From Peronospora farinosa (lineage: Eukaryota; Oomycota; Peronosporomycetes; Peronosporales; Peronosporaceae), in the NCBI GenBank assembly GCA_947646735.1, contig CANTFK010000131.1:1-64000 (forward strand): a DNA stretch of 64,000 nt, given 5' to 3'. Made by a program: the position numbers and the translations under genes. This document shows, in pieces, positions 32,622-45,500 of this stretch (its first letter is position 1; each line of letters begins with the position of its first letter). The notes below the pieces were generated by a model, which was not told where the DNA came from, searched no databases, and saw only the letters and a program-made list of their open reading frames with translations.

Positions 32622-34066
32622 ATGCCACCAAAAGTGGTAAGGCTGATAAGTCGCCTGCAAAGGCACCCAGGCAGTCCAGCACTAAGCGCACGCGCCGCGA
32701 TTTATCGCAGCCGTCGCAAAGTGCGTCAGGCACTGGGGTGGATCTTCCATCTCACGATAATGTGGATGAAGATCCATCTCTCATTGTTGACTACAATGAG
32801 ACCACACCACTACCATCACCCCAAAGTGGCGATGAGCATAGTGCATTGATGGGACATATGTCCCCATCATTTGAGGCACCCGTCCTTGAGGAAGCATAGA
32901 TGCTTCCTACAAGCGAAGGTAACGCCTCGTCGTCTGCGCCTACGAGCGCAGCGACTAAGACTGAGCACGCTACTTCGAAAGGAGTAGTCGCGACTCAGTC
33001 AGATGTGACTTCTCAAGCTGATGTCTTGACAATATATAATGGAGAGTCAGACTCAGCTGAGTGTGAGCTTAAAGCTCCACCAAGTACACCTTCGGCCTCA
33101 TTAGCCCACCGTCGCGAGGGCGGCTACGTGAGTGGTAGCTTGCCACCAATGCCACCTCCATCTGAGTGGATGAAATCGGATGGGTCTAGCGCATCGCTTT
33201 TGTAGCGTGCCACTATAGACGCTCATAAATTTTATAGCGTCTTTCCTTTGTGGAAAAAGCAGGGCAAAGCACTTGGTCGTGCTTTCCCAATTCCAGTCGT
33301 GCTGCGTTCTGACGAAGCTGCCGACGACTATGAATCTGAACTTCGGCGCCGTGTTACCTTGCATGAAGATGCAACGAAACAGCGGTCGCAGCGAATCAGC
33401 TTCGCCATGAATCGTGCGCATGAAATTGTGGGCGGTAAGCGACCCCCAATTAATTCTCGCCACGCTTTTTCTGCTAGTCCTTCCGGACCTAGCAGAAAGA
33501 AGACAGCTGGTGCTGCTTCACATAAGCAGCCACCAGCCCAGGCACGTCAACGCGCAAAGCGTCCACAGGCTCCCACGAGTCAAAGCTCGTTGGGTAACCC
33601 TTCCACTGGACAAGAATTTGGAGCTTTCGCTTCACAAACCGGTGGGCCAACAGCCTTCCAACAAGGAAGCGCGTGTTCCCTTCCGTGTCCACCAACACAG
33701 GTGGCGCCCAATAGGAGTGGCGATTACGCCCACCTAATCGCGGCTGCCTACCCTGCTGCTGTTCAGTCGCAGGCTGAGTCCGCTGCTCTGAAGAGGCAGG
33801 TGACAGATCTCGAGAGTCAAGTCTCGCGACTGAACTCGGATCTGCGCGATGTGAGGGCGAGGGATCGTCAGGGGTATGACCGCCTGAAGACCCGTTTGGA
33901 CATCTTAGAGCGACTGGTGATGAGAGACCCGCGTCAAGCGCGGAGTCCTCCTCAATCGCCGAGTCCTCTATCGCCTCGTTCGTATACGGGGAGCCTATCG
34001 GCTTCCTCGTCGCCTGATCGGCCGCGACGCTCGACTCACAGTCGGCGTCACCATCGGTCTCGTTAG
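32622..34066 (+). pseudogene. Antisense ORF of element C
   Basis: This frame runs opposite to pol, from an ATG at 32622 beside the 3' LTR to TAG at 34064-34066. It is 1445 nt long. One missing base near 32634 (seen against D) and two TAG codons (32897, 33203) break it; 33248-34066 is open for 272 codons. The product would have an acidic, Ser/Thr/Pro-rich N-terminal half, a basic helical segment (ESELRRRVTLHEDATKQRSQ), a low-complexity stretch, a coiled coil (residues encoded at about 33781-33930) and an Arg/Ser-rich tail. It overlaps the pol chromodomain region by 578 nt. No known family was recognised. Confidence 0.75.
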
Positions 34067-37000
34067 ACCGATGTGGATATGTGATCTCTTCTGGATCAAC
34101 ATACCGTTTCAGACGACCCACGTAAAATACGGGGTGCGTCTTCATATACGGTGGAAGAGTGAGCCTATAATTTAGGTCTCCAACTTCTTCAACCACTGTA
34201 AAGGGCCCAATGAACCGGGGCAATAGCTTAGTAGTACCACCAGGTAGTACAGAAATTGCATGTTTAGGTAGGGTAGCCGTACTTAATAGCAATTTGTCCC
34301 CCACACTAAAGTGTTCATTGTTTTTGCGAACATGCTGGTCTGCATATTGTTTTTGCTTGTCCTGTGCGCTTGCCATCGCGTCACGGACTTTACGTGTGAT
34401 GGCTAATCGCTCATCCACAAAGGGCTGAGCTTCGCTCACGCTCATAGCATCCAGCTCGCCGATGACGCTCCCAAGAGGTCGTTCATGGGTCGACGCTGTT
34501 GATAACACTATAGTGTCATCATCAAGGAGCACTGGCATTTCGTGCCGTGCCTCCTCTGTGACACCTATAGGTGGCGTGACCACTGCTAAATTAGCAGTGT
34601 CAGTAAGGAAACCTTGGCCCTCTTTGGCATGTGCACCGAGCGAAGCGAGGGGCCCTCCCCCACTAAGACTCGGGCTGCGTACAAACGAGACTGGCGTTCG
34701 AGGATGACGAAGTCCGTTAATGTAAAACGGTGTTTCACCCGTACTGGCGTGAACACTGTTATTAATAGCGAACTCCACGAATGGCAATTGCTTGCTCCAT
34801 TCTTTAGGAGTCGCTATTGTACGCAACACATCCGCCACGACTCGATTGGCCCGTTCTGTTTGGCCATCGGTCTGGGGATGATCAGCGGTTGACATGTGGA
34901 GCTTGCTACCCAGCAGCTCAAACACATGTCGCCAACAACCCGACGTAAACGCGGATCCCGGTCCGATACTATGGACTCGGGCATCCCGTGTAGTCAATAC
35001 ACGTGATCCAGAAACAAGAGGGCAGCCTCTTTTCCTGAGATCTTGGTGCTACATGGTGCCAAATGCACCATCTTGCTCAGTCTGTCCACAAAGACGACGA
35101 GCCCCGTCCTGCCTTTATGGTCAGGCGGTAAGCCAAACATGAAGTTCAAACTGAACGACTTCCAACATTCAGTTGGAATCGGCAGTGGCTTCATTGGCGC
35201 ACTGTTTGAAGGTGCAGGCTTTATGCGCTGACACTCTTCGCAAGAGCGAATATAGTTGTCCACCCACCGATATAGGTGGGGCCAACAAAATTCCTCTGAC
35301 ACTCGTAAGAATGTCTTTTCACGGCCCAGATGCCCACTAGATGGCGCATCATGGCATCATCAGCTTGAGATCTGTGTCATGAGGGACATAGATTCTCAAG
35401 GGATCACAGGGTGACAGTTGATGCCATAACAGGCCATCACTGTAACTAAAGCGATTTAGTTTCGCTTTGAGGCGCGACGGAAGGGTAACCTTTTGTCCAC
35501 CAAAATGATCCAACAGCAGGCGACAATGTTCGTCCTGACTGTAACACTCCTTGATATCGGAGGCCATTGAGCTCGTCACATGGTAGACCTTCATGGCTGC
35601 CAATGTTGACGACTCAACTTGTGCTTTCGCACGAGACACACTATCCTGGTGTCTTGCCTCGAAGTCTGGTCTGCGCGATAACGTGTCAGCCAAGACATTC
35701 GACTTACCCGGCTTATATTCAACTTTGAAATTAAATTCAGAGAAGAATGTTAGCCATCTCGCCATTCTCGGCAAGAGGTGCGGTGAATTCATAGCGGTCC
35801 GCAGTGATGCGTGATCCGTATAAACCACAAAAGGTTCGGTGCCCAAGAGGTGCACCCGAAACTTCACAAGGGCATACTTAATTGAAAGTAGCTCCTTGTC
35901 ATGCACAGGGTAATTCAGCTCGGCAGCTTCTAAAAGCCGAGACTGATAAGAAATGACACGTTCAACGCCGCTGTCATCCTTCTGCATGAGCGCGCTGCCG
36001 ATTACAAAATTGCTTGCATCGCAGACGACGCTAAAGGGCTTATCCGCGTCTGGCAATGCCAAGACCGGTGCCTCTACAAGAGATTGCTTCACTGAAGTGA
36101 ACGCATCTTCTTGTTCCTTTGACCAAGTCCATTCTGTATCCTTTTTCAAAAGATCAGACAATGGCTTGGTCTGCTCCGCATAATTCTTGCTGTACTTATG
36201 CAAGTAATTAGCGAGCCCAAGGAATTGGCGCAGATCCTTCACATGACGTGGGACTGGACACAGAACACAGCGTCTAAATGACGCTTGTGCGACTCTATCG
36301 CGCTGAGACCGTCCTCCGCCCTACTATGCACGAATACATCGTCAAAGTAATGTGGCGCGTAGGCACGGTGCTGACGCATCACGTGAGCCACTACTCGGTT
36401 GAATGTTGCCGGAGCATTTTTCAACCCTTGTGGCATCACAAGCCACTCCCACAGCATACCGCTTGGGGTGCTTACTTCCGTTTTGGCTACATCGGTATCT
36501 CTCATGAGAACCTGATAGTAGCCATCCTTCAGATCCAACGCGGAAAAGATAGTTGACTTTACAATGGAGTTCAACAAACATCTTTCCGCGGGATCAGCGT
36601 TTGAGACCGAATGGTGGCCGTGTTCAGCTTATTATAGACATCAACCACGTGCCATCCACCCGTGGCTTTACGCACACAGAAAGGTCGGGCTGCAGTGAGG
36701 CGACTTGCTCTCACGTACATGTCCCGCCTTAGCTCGCTTGTCGAAGAACTCATCGATGTAATCGACTTGTTCCTTCGGCAACGGCCATTGTCTGGTCACA
36801 CAATACTTGGTGCCAGGCTACAGGTCAATCTCGTGCCTGATGCCCCTATCGGCCGGTAGGCGGCTCGGCACTTCTGCTGGTAACACGTCACGGTGCTTCC
36901 ACAGAACATCATAGAACGGGCTGTCCTTCAAGGCATCCCTGCCTTGAGCAGCGAACCGTTTCTTCTTGTCGGTTTCCAAGACACTCTCATCCACTGTGGA

Positions 37001-38107
37001 TGAAGAGCAACAGTCCACCACGTTCTCTTCTGGAACTGATGCGACTATCTCGTCGATCTTTCCTTCCTTTAGTTCGGACAGGAACAGATCCCACGTCATC
37101 TCCGAGAGATTTACTATCTCCTCGGCAGATGCCAAGACAAGTTGGAGCACCTCAACTGAGGATGCCTCCGGCATTTTGTCTTCAACGGCCTCGAACAACT
37201 CGTTCGTAGGTCCGTCCTCTTGGACCGAGACTGATCCAAGGGTCACTCGTTTCGACGTGCCCTTGATCGTCTTAATACGTCTGGTGCTCGTTCTTCGAGT
37301 CACCACGACCTTTGACCTGGAAGAAGGTGTCGTTGCTGTCTCAGCTAACGCACTCCTTCCAACCGCACCAGGCTCTTGGCTCTGTGCCGGTTCTTGTGGC
37401 GATTAACTTCCTCTCAGCTCACCATCAACTGCCACAGGCTCTCGGCTCTGTGCAGGACTATTGGACGCATGACTACCTGTCATCGTCCCATTCACTGTAC
37501 CAGTCTTTTCGACATGAGTAGGAATATGTGTCACCTGGCTTTCCGCCAGTGCACTCCCAACTACACCACTCCTTTCGAGCTGGGTAGTTCCTGGTGTCGA
37601 TTGACATACCGTCATCGCACCCTCGACTGTGTTGGACACAGCATCAGCCACATAATCTTCTCGCAAGAGCACATCCTTTCCGGTGTCTTTCGTAGAGCTA
37701 GCGACTGTGCATGTACGTCAGCCTATTCATGGTTGGTGTTTAGCCAACCAAGGCATGCCTAGGATGAGGTCATACGGACTCTCCATACCTAGCACTGTGA
37801 ACTTCTCTTTTTAAGAGAAGTCACTGAAACTGAAGGCGAGTTCAACTTGAACTCCCTCCGATTTAGCGAGCGCGCCGTTCGCTAAACGAACGATCGCCTC
37901 TTCTCGCTTGACATCCTGGCAAAGCGACTCATAACTCGCCGGTCTCCTTTTCAGAGACGCGAGTTTCACAAATTTTTGTGATGCACCCGAATCCACGAGA
38001 AGGGTCATCACTTGGTCATAGCCTCGTACTCGAGCGCTATAGACCAAAAGGGTTGAGGTCCGACCTTTCGGAACCTCAGGGACTATGCTACCCATTTGTT
38101 CGATCAC
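33489..38107 (-). pseudogene. pol of element C (broken) with intact chromodomain
   Basis: In minus order: protease (38107-37811, LLVDSGASQKFVK), linker (37762-36818), reverse transcriptase in pieces (36753-36239, FSALDLKDGYY and YFDDVFVHS), RNase H and the start of integrase (36242-35349), integrase core (35302-34994), and integrase tail with chromodomain in a 502-codon frame (34997-33489). The chromodomain reads LQILVQWKGYPTSFDSWEPV. Frame breaks near 36574 and 34949 are shared with D. Chromodomains direct integration to particular chromatin. Confidence 0.88.
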
Positions 38108-38340
38108 TCTGAACTTAGGGGTAGCTTCAGAGTCCGCGACAGTAGGGCATCCCGCCCCTACTGCGCTCCCACATTTCCCGACCTATCGGGGGTAGAATCT
38201 GAACCCGTGCGTCGTGCAAACTGGTTTTTTCGCACCTCCCTTTGGGTAGGGATCCTTCTTGCTGGCTGCCTTAGCACCAGCAGCAAGTTTGGCATAGCAG
38301 CGAGCCATCATATGGCCTCGCTTGCCGCACTTGTAGCAGA

Positions 38341-39245
38341 TCACATCTGCATTGCCTGAGTGGCATCAGACTTCTCGGACGACGGCCTGTAATAGGCTGT
38401 CGCCGAGGCGCTGTTGTAGGATTGCTCCTCAACTAAGGCAATGTCAATTGCCTCTTCCATCGTCGCTGGCACCTTTCTGAAAAGGGCCTGACGCGATGGG
38501 CCATGCCTAAGTCCATTCATGAACGTGGCTACCTTGATACGCTCTGGTATCGGTTCCCCATTAATAGACGCCGACAGCGAACGCATCTCCTGCACAAACT
38601 CTTGCAGAGAGCGTTTCGCCTGTCGTGCTCCAAAGAAGCGCGCCATAAGCAACACTTCGTTGTTAGGCGGCTGATATATGGCGCAAATCTTTGTTTTAAA
38701 GATCGCCCATGATGGAAATGCATCAGCATTAGCCATCAGCGCAGAGTATGCCCACTCTGACGCTTTGCCACGCAAGTTGGACATGGCATACGACACCATT
38801 CTGGTTTCGTCTTCGATGAGCTGCGCCACTCCACATTGCTCCACTGCTAATAGCCAGTGAACAATCGTGTGAGGGCTAGTTCCATCGAACTTCGGAGGTT
38901 CCATCAGAATGGGCCTCGGTTAAGCAGGCCGGGAAGAGAGCGTCTCAACAGTCCTGTTGAGCGCCTCATTACGTGCCTGCTCAAGCCTAAGCTCATCCTG
39001 AGTCTTAGTGATGGACTCAGCGGTGGCTTGGCTGTTTACCTCAGACGCGTTTCTACGCTGTCCGAGCACAAACGCCTCAAATCGCTCCAATGAGCAACAT
39101 GTTGCTCAGGAGGACAATGCAAGAAGTTGGCCAGGGCTTGTTCACCAAGTCCCTGCGCAATATGCTCTGCATAATCCCTATGGTGTTGGGAGAGGTGAGG
39201 GAAGTCACTCCAGTCCATATTAAGGACCATCTCAACCACACGCAC
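38341..39245 (-). pseudogene. gag of element C (broken)
   Basis: The start region 39245-39036 shifts frame near 39092, and a TAA lies at 38923-38921. Both defects are identical in D. The frame 38904-38341 is otherwise open for 187 codons. A further indel near 38350 removes the zinc knuckle from frame. Confidence 0.85.
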
Positions 39246-39289
39246 GCTCAGAGAGACGGGTCGTGGGAAGGACTACTAGTGCTACCAAG

Positions 39290-39890
39290 TGTAGACGGGC
39301 ACTTCTATGAAGTTGCCTCGTACTACGAGCACACACCTTATGCACAAGCGAGGAAGCGGTTATACCGTCTTACCTTCGCGTGCGAGGGTGGTTGGGAGGT
39401 TGGTCGACTGCTTAAGCAGTCGTACCACGAGTTGCCTCTCGCTTAAGCGAGAGTGCAACGAACTTCTTAACACTTAAAGCACCGACGTCACGCAGAAGCT
39501 TTCTCAGCTTCTCGTGCGTGGTGCGTATGTTTAAGCAAATTCAAGACTGAGCTATATTTAATGAATTATAATTAATCTTATATACTTAACTACTGATTGG
39601 CTATATATATATATAGATCGGATACGCGACTCTTTAGAAGCGTATCCTGTCGCATGATCTTAAATCTAGATTTAAGCTTTCTAATGACGTCCTTCTGAGA
39701 CGTCGCGATGCCTAGCTTCAACTAGCGTCATCCCTTCTTATGTGAATCCATCAATGGATATCACATTCACGAGGGTGGATCACATTTGTGTATCGCACCC
39801 AAGTGACAGGTCAAAGTAATCATGGATACTTTTAGACCGAACATTAAGTATATTACTTAATGTTTACATATAACTAGATGCCCTGTTACA
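39290..39890 (-). repeat. 5' LTR of element C
   Basis: The 601-bp LTR has complete ends (TGTAGACGGGC on the left, GCCCTGTTACA on the right). It is nearly the same as the 5' LTR of D, including the AGCTTTCTAATGACGTCC block. The primer site lies at 39270-39289. Confidence 0.92.
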
Positions 39891-40150
39891 TTTAGCGGTT
39901 CGTTTCGGCGACCGGCAACAGTTGTGTACAGCTCTTCGGCGCAAAGGAACCTTAACACCGCACGCGGAAGTAAGACGGCTTGACTGCTTCTTCGTGCTGC
40001 TTAAAAGTGTGTGGCAAAGTAGCACGTGGCAGCTTTTTTGAAGTGCCCGTCTACAAAAGGAAACTGAAACGCACTGCAATGACAATATTAGCACACAAGA
40101 CCTCAAGTTGCCTTTGTATTCCGCAACATTTCTAGTCAGGTCTTTAATGT
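39891..40150 (+). repeat. Partial third-family LTR and following leader
   Basis: Bases 39891-40066 match the last third of the LTR at 29870-30425, and 40067-40150 match the 95 bp that follow it. The 5' two thirds are cut off at the edge of element C. Confidence 0.7.
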
Positions 40151-40460
40151 AGAAAGCGCACTAAAAATCTCCCAACACAATCAGTACAGAACATGGTGTG
40201 GTGGTGTGGTGAGGTGGTGTGTGTGATGTATTTTGTTATTCAAACTAACAAAAATCGGTGTGGTGGAAATAGTAAATATGCGCAGTACTTATAGTGTGGT
40301 GGAAATAGCAATTCCCTAATAAAATATCTGCTAGTCCGAAATCTGCATGTGTATTGTGTAAGCATGGGTAATTATTACTCACGGGTATGAGTCCGAGTCG
40401 TGGGTAATAAAATCTAAACGAGTCTGACAGCATTATAGACGAAAGCTTTATTACTGTGTA
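40151..40460. other. Non-coding spacer with GTGTGGTGG simple repeat
   Basis: A short run of GTGTGGTGG and GTGTGGTGGAAATAG units occurs at 40194-40310. No gene was found between here and the LTR of element B. Confidence 0.5.
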
Positions 40461-41149
40461 TGTAGCGGAGCTGCACAGCTTTTTAGCCAGAGGAAGACTT
40501 TCGGCTAGAAGCCTCTTAGTTCTAGAGAACTTAATAGAGTTAAGGCTAAAAGCCACTTAGTTCTAAGGAACTAATTACACGACTTAAAGTCACTCTGTTC
40601 TAAGGAACTAGGAAAGAGACTTTTAGTCAGCAAGCAATAAGCTTAAGGTTCAGAGAACCAACGCACAGAGTGCAAGAACAAGCTAGAAGCTTAAAGGTTC
40701 AGGGAACCAACGCACAGAGTGCAAGAACAAGCTAGAAGCTTAAAGGTTCAGAGAACCAACGCACGAAGTGCACAAAAGAACAAGCCAGAGCGACTTGCGA
40801 TCTTAAACTCAAAATGAGAACTGATTTTATGTATGCGTTAAGATTTTATGAATAGTCCTACTCTAAGTACCCTACACTAGATTAATTACTATAATAGTAA
40901 TAATAATATGCAGACTTTGCTATTGGACGACATATCGTCTAAACATCTGGGTATGATGTACTTAGTACAGCGAATTCGATTCATCGAATCCTAATCGATA
41001 CGATACGGTATTCGGTAATACCGTATCTTTAACGCTTATACTCAATACCTTTCTAAAGAGAAGTATAATAATGCATTATATGCAATCAGAAGAAACTTCA
41101 ACCGTAAACTTTCGGAAGGACGCTACATCCGTCGTGTAACCCCGTTACA
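40461..41149 (-). repeat. 3' LTR of element B (complete)
   Basis: The 689-bp LTR has TGTAGCGGAG at the left end and CCCCGTTACA at the right. It holds three copies of a unit of about 45 bp (GGTTCAGAGAACCAACGCAC plus flank) at 40650-40790, where the 5' LTR has two. Palindromes include GATACGGTATT/AATACCGTATC at 41002-41027. Confidence 0.9.
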
Positions 41150-41262
41150 CTCTCCCTTACCAGACTGACGTTCCCATAGAATGTCATTCGACATCTTGTC
41201 TCTTAGAGGAAGTGCTTTAGCTAACGTTAAAACTTTACGGTTTATCCACGGCACATAACATG

Positions 41263-42524
41263 ACGCCTCCTGGCACTGAGTCACAGACTCGACGGGACCT
41301 CATCGAAGGCGACCTTGACGAAGTGGTTGATTACAAACGTGTCTTTGTGGGACCCGATGGGTCCCCGCTAATTACCATTACGAGTAAAGATGAGACCGAA
41401 TCCGTTCCCTGAACGTGGTGCTGCAGATGCGCTAACAGCGTTACGTGACCCGCCTGACGTATCGTCAACGGCGACGGTTACCAACCCACTCGACGAGCAG
41501 TAACAGCAGACCATTGATCAAGAGGAAGGCGCCAATCGCCGAACGAAGAATATGGCGAGGCTTCAGGACCACCGACAGTATAGGCTCAAACCACCTACAG
41601 TGGAAGAACGCCTAAAGGAGGCATCTGGGCATTCCCTTTCTGGCTGGGCCATTGGGCCTGAGGCCATTTCACCTGAGGATGTTGCCACGCGAACGGCCCT
41701 TCAACAACGATATCTGGAAACTCATATTACTACGCAAATTCAATACTTGGAACGCCTCAACAGGCAAGTGCGCGGTGCGCCAGTCCCTCCCATAAGGGCG
41801 TTCCCATCCTTCTGTTCGCGGGGGAAACCGAGGAAGAAGAAGACACGGCTTTCAGCCGCTGGGCGCATTTTGCGCGACGTTTAAGCAGCATGTGGGCCCT
41901 ACGGGCAAGTGCCGATGTGGCAGATGTTCGACTTGAGCGGAAGATGCGTTATGATTACGCTAAATTGAAGGCCCGGGGGAAATTGAAATCCCAACGAACG
42001 CATTATGCGCCTGCTGCCCAGCAGCCCAATGTTTCGGCTACCCCTGCAGCCGCGAGTTCACGACAGCCCGAGGCCGCTAACCCGCCTACCCCCACCACTA
42101 CTGGTGAGAAGCGTCATCCCCAACAGGTTGGCCCTGCGCACGACGCTCAAAAAAGCACACGGTGTATGAGCAATCCTTCCGAAGGGGAATCTCAAACTAC
42201 CATGAGTTCCACGACTCGGGATAACCCCGCCACTTTACCAGATACTGGTTTTGACCATGGCGGCGACGCTTCTGCAGTAGACGCTCCACATGGAACTGAA
42301 GGTTTTCCTGTTCATCAAGCAAAGCCGTAGGAGGCCGGTGTATCGGCACAAGCTCACGTCGAGCTCCTTCAATAGGTGCGGTCTATCCGTGATACTGTGC
42401 AGTCGATGAACTCCCGTCTTGAGTCGCTGGAAGAGAGCTGAACCCGAGTGCAGGGTCAGATTGACCTGTTAGTGCAGATGATTCGCCCCGCGACAATGCC
42501 GATGAACTCGGCGCGAGCGCCTTA
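41263..42524 (+). pseudogene. Antisense ORF of element B
   Basis: On the strand opposite to pol, an ATG at 41263 beside the 3' LTR opens a frame that continues in pieces: 41263-41412, then up to 41884, 41890-42330 and on to 42524. The pieces are broken by indels and stops near 41410, 41501, 41882, 42328, 42374 and 42439. The middle has a basic segment (RLERKMRYDYAKLKARGK) and then a Pro/Ala/Ser/Thr-rich stretch; the end has a heptad-like helix (DTVQSMNSRLESLEES). Position, overlap with the chromodomain and domain order match the antisense ORF of C and D, although the sequences are hardly alignable. Confidence 0.55.
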
Positions 42525-45500
42525 GGGTCTATTTGGGACGGCTTCCGATATGGTTTCAGCATGCCGACGTAAAACACGGGATGTGTACGCAATTTGCGCG
42601 GCAAATTAAGCGTATACGCTAAGCCTTTCTTGGCCACGACCGTAAAGGGTACAATAAAGCGCGGACGCAACTTCGTCTTAAATAACAGCGGATACTACAT
42701 TGCTAGGTAGATTTTTAGCGTTTAGTAATACTTGGTCTCCGACCTCATAATCATTAATACAACTTCTGCCTTTAGCATCTGCATATTCTTTTTGTTTATC
42801 TTGACTATCAGCCATTTCATCTTGCACATGTCGTAAGGAGTTTAGTTGCGTTGCGAGAAACGCATTTACCAGTTTCTTAATAGTATTAGGGCTGACATAA
42901 GCAAGCCGATCGGCAACCTCTCCCCCACCAAGCCCTGAACCACTCAGCGGTAGCGCTATCGGAACGTTTGGGTGCGTGAGACCATTCACATAGAACGGAG
43001 TGTAGCCGGTAGAGGCGTGCACAGAGTTATTGAGTGCAGACTCGACTACAGGGACCATAGAGCTCCAACGCTTAGGCGTTTCAGCACAAACGCTGAGGAG
43101 GATATCTTCAACAACGCGATTAACGCGTTCAGTTTGACGATCTGTCTGCAGATGATCCGCTGTGGACATGTACAATCGGGTGCCCAGCACCTGGCAGACG
43201 GACTTCCAAAATCTACTCGTAAAACGAGGATCACGATCAGAAACAATTGCAACTGGCAAGCCATGTTGGCGAAACACTCGATCGATAAACAGCTCCGCTG
43301 TACCCACACCATCGATCGAATCTGGCACAGCCGCTAAGTGAGCCATCTTGCTCAAACGGTCAACAAAGACCACAATACCTGTATTGCCATGCGAATCTTT
43401 CGGTAGGCCAAATACAAAGTCGTACTAATGGACTTCCAGCACCCAGTGGGAATAGGCAAACTAGCCAGCGAAGCTGCCGAATGGGGTGAGGGTTGTACCC
43501 GTTGACACGTTTCACACGTACGCATATATGTGCTTACCCATTTATATAATTTGGGCCACCAATAACTTTGGCATACTACCCCATAGGTCTTTTCACGACC
43601 CAAATGACCTTCGATGGCGGTGTCATGTACCTCATAGAGGATACGATACTTCAGGTCCTCCTCATGAGGAACCACTATACGCGGAGGATCCGCTACATCT
43701 GTACGATAGTACAACAGCCCCCCATCGATAGAATATCGATGGAGGCTTGCACGCAATCGTGCCGACAATTTAATGTTCGAGTCTTTAAACTCCTCACTGC
43801 CAAGAGCATGTAGCAACGCTATACAGTGATCATCTTTAGCATACGCCGATCGAATGAGATCAATGATAGAAGACGACAACGTCGTCACATGAGCAAGCTC
43901 ATAATCAGGTCTGCGTGACAACGCATCAGCCAAAGCGTTTTGCTTGCCCGGCTTATATTTTACCTCGAAATTTATTCGGCAAAGAATGACAGCCATCTGG
44001 CCATTCTCTGCGAGAGATGCGGCGACTGAGTCGCAGTGCGTAAAGACGCATGATCGGTATAGTTCACAAAAGTCTTTGAGCCCAGCAGATGAACTCTGAA
44101 TTTAACTAGGGCATACTTCATCGCAAGTAGCGCTTTGTCATGAACTGGGCAGCTTTCTCTGCAGCTTTCAGCTGGCGAAATTCAAAAGCGATTACACGCT
44201 CACGGCCTTCATCATCTGATTGTAACAGAGCACTGCCAATGGCAAAATTAGACGCGTCACAGACGACGCTAAACGGTCGGCCAGGATCTGGCAAAGTAAA
44301 AATAGGAGCATAAAAAGGCTAGCCTTCACCGATTGAAAAGTATCCTCGTGCTCGGCATGCCAACGCTATTCCACATCCTTTTTTAGGAGATTGGATAATG
44401 GCCGAGCCATATCAGCGTAGTTCTCGCTGTACTTGTGTAAGTAATTGGCAAGGCCAAGCCATTTACGCAAGTCCTTTTGAGACTGTGGAACAGTTCAATC
44501 GACTATGGCTTTGACCTTAGCGGGATCCGCTCTTAGGCCCTGTTTTCCAATGAAGCAACCTAGAAAGGGAATCTCTTCGGCCCCGAATATACACTTCGAT
44601 GCATTAGCATATAATTCATTTGTGCGCATGCACCCGAGCACGGCTCGTATATGAACTATATGGTTCTCAATATCTGACCGCCCATGTTCAGCTCGGCTAT
44701 GGACAAAAATGTCATCAAAATACGTCTGTGCATAACTTCGATGGGGTCGAAACAATTGCGTCACCAAACGGTTAAACGTAGCCGGAGCATTAGATAGCCC
44801 TTGGGGCATCACTAACCACTCCCAGAGCATACCGCTCGGAAAACTAACCGCAGTGAGCGAAATATCACTAGCTCGCATGAGCAATTGGTAATAACCATCG
44901 ACTAAGTCGAGCGCACTGTACATGGTACAACCGATCATATTGTTCTGAAGAACATCCTTTCTAGGTATCGGTGTCTGTGCAGGTATAGTGGCCGCATTGA
45001 GCTTATTATAAGCATGAACGATACGCCATTTACCATTTGGTTTCTTAACACAGAAAGTGGGTGTCGAGTGCGAAGATTTTCTCTCACGCACCATGCCCGC
45101 CGCGTGCTTTGCACGAAAGAACTCGTCAATGACGTCACACTGTTCTTTGAGTAAAGTCCACTGCCGTGTTACGCAAATTTGGCTCCGGGAATTAAGTCAA
45201 TTTCATGACGTACACCCCTATCAGGCGGTAGAACCGACGGTTAATCGTGACACACCGCGTCCTGATATTTCTTAACTAAAGAATAGTAGGGATCTGAAGG
45301 ATATTTTAGAATAGATGCTTCACTACGTGCACTTAGTGCCGCCTTTGTATCTTCAAGGACTGCTTCATCGATAACCGAGGATGAGTTCAGCTCGAGGTTA
45401 TGTCGAATGACCACCATATCGGATAGATTAACAGCCTTCAAGGCTTGATGAAACTCATTCACAGACATTTCGTCTAGCTGTAAGAGATCGTTTAATGATG

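Larger units (their letters stand above)
31934..39890 (-). mobile_element. Gypsy chromovirus element C
   Basis: The minus-strand element has its 5' LTR at 39290-39890, gag 39245-38341, protease, RT, RNase H, integrase and chromodomain down to 33489, and its 3' LTR at 31934-32515. The two LTRs belong to different subtypes: the 5' one matches the 5' LTR of D and the 3' one matches that of A, so C is a recombinant. It carries an antisense ORF at 32622-34066. It shares several defects with D and adds its own, such as a deletion of about 140 bp in RT near 36254. Confidence 0.93.

Noticed and set aside
29870..40150. Element C as a clean insertion into a third-family LTR
   Set aside because: The right side fits (39891 onwards), but the left side of C abuts the GATC-type repeat rather than the other half of that LTR.
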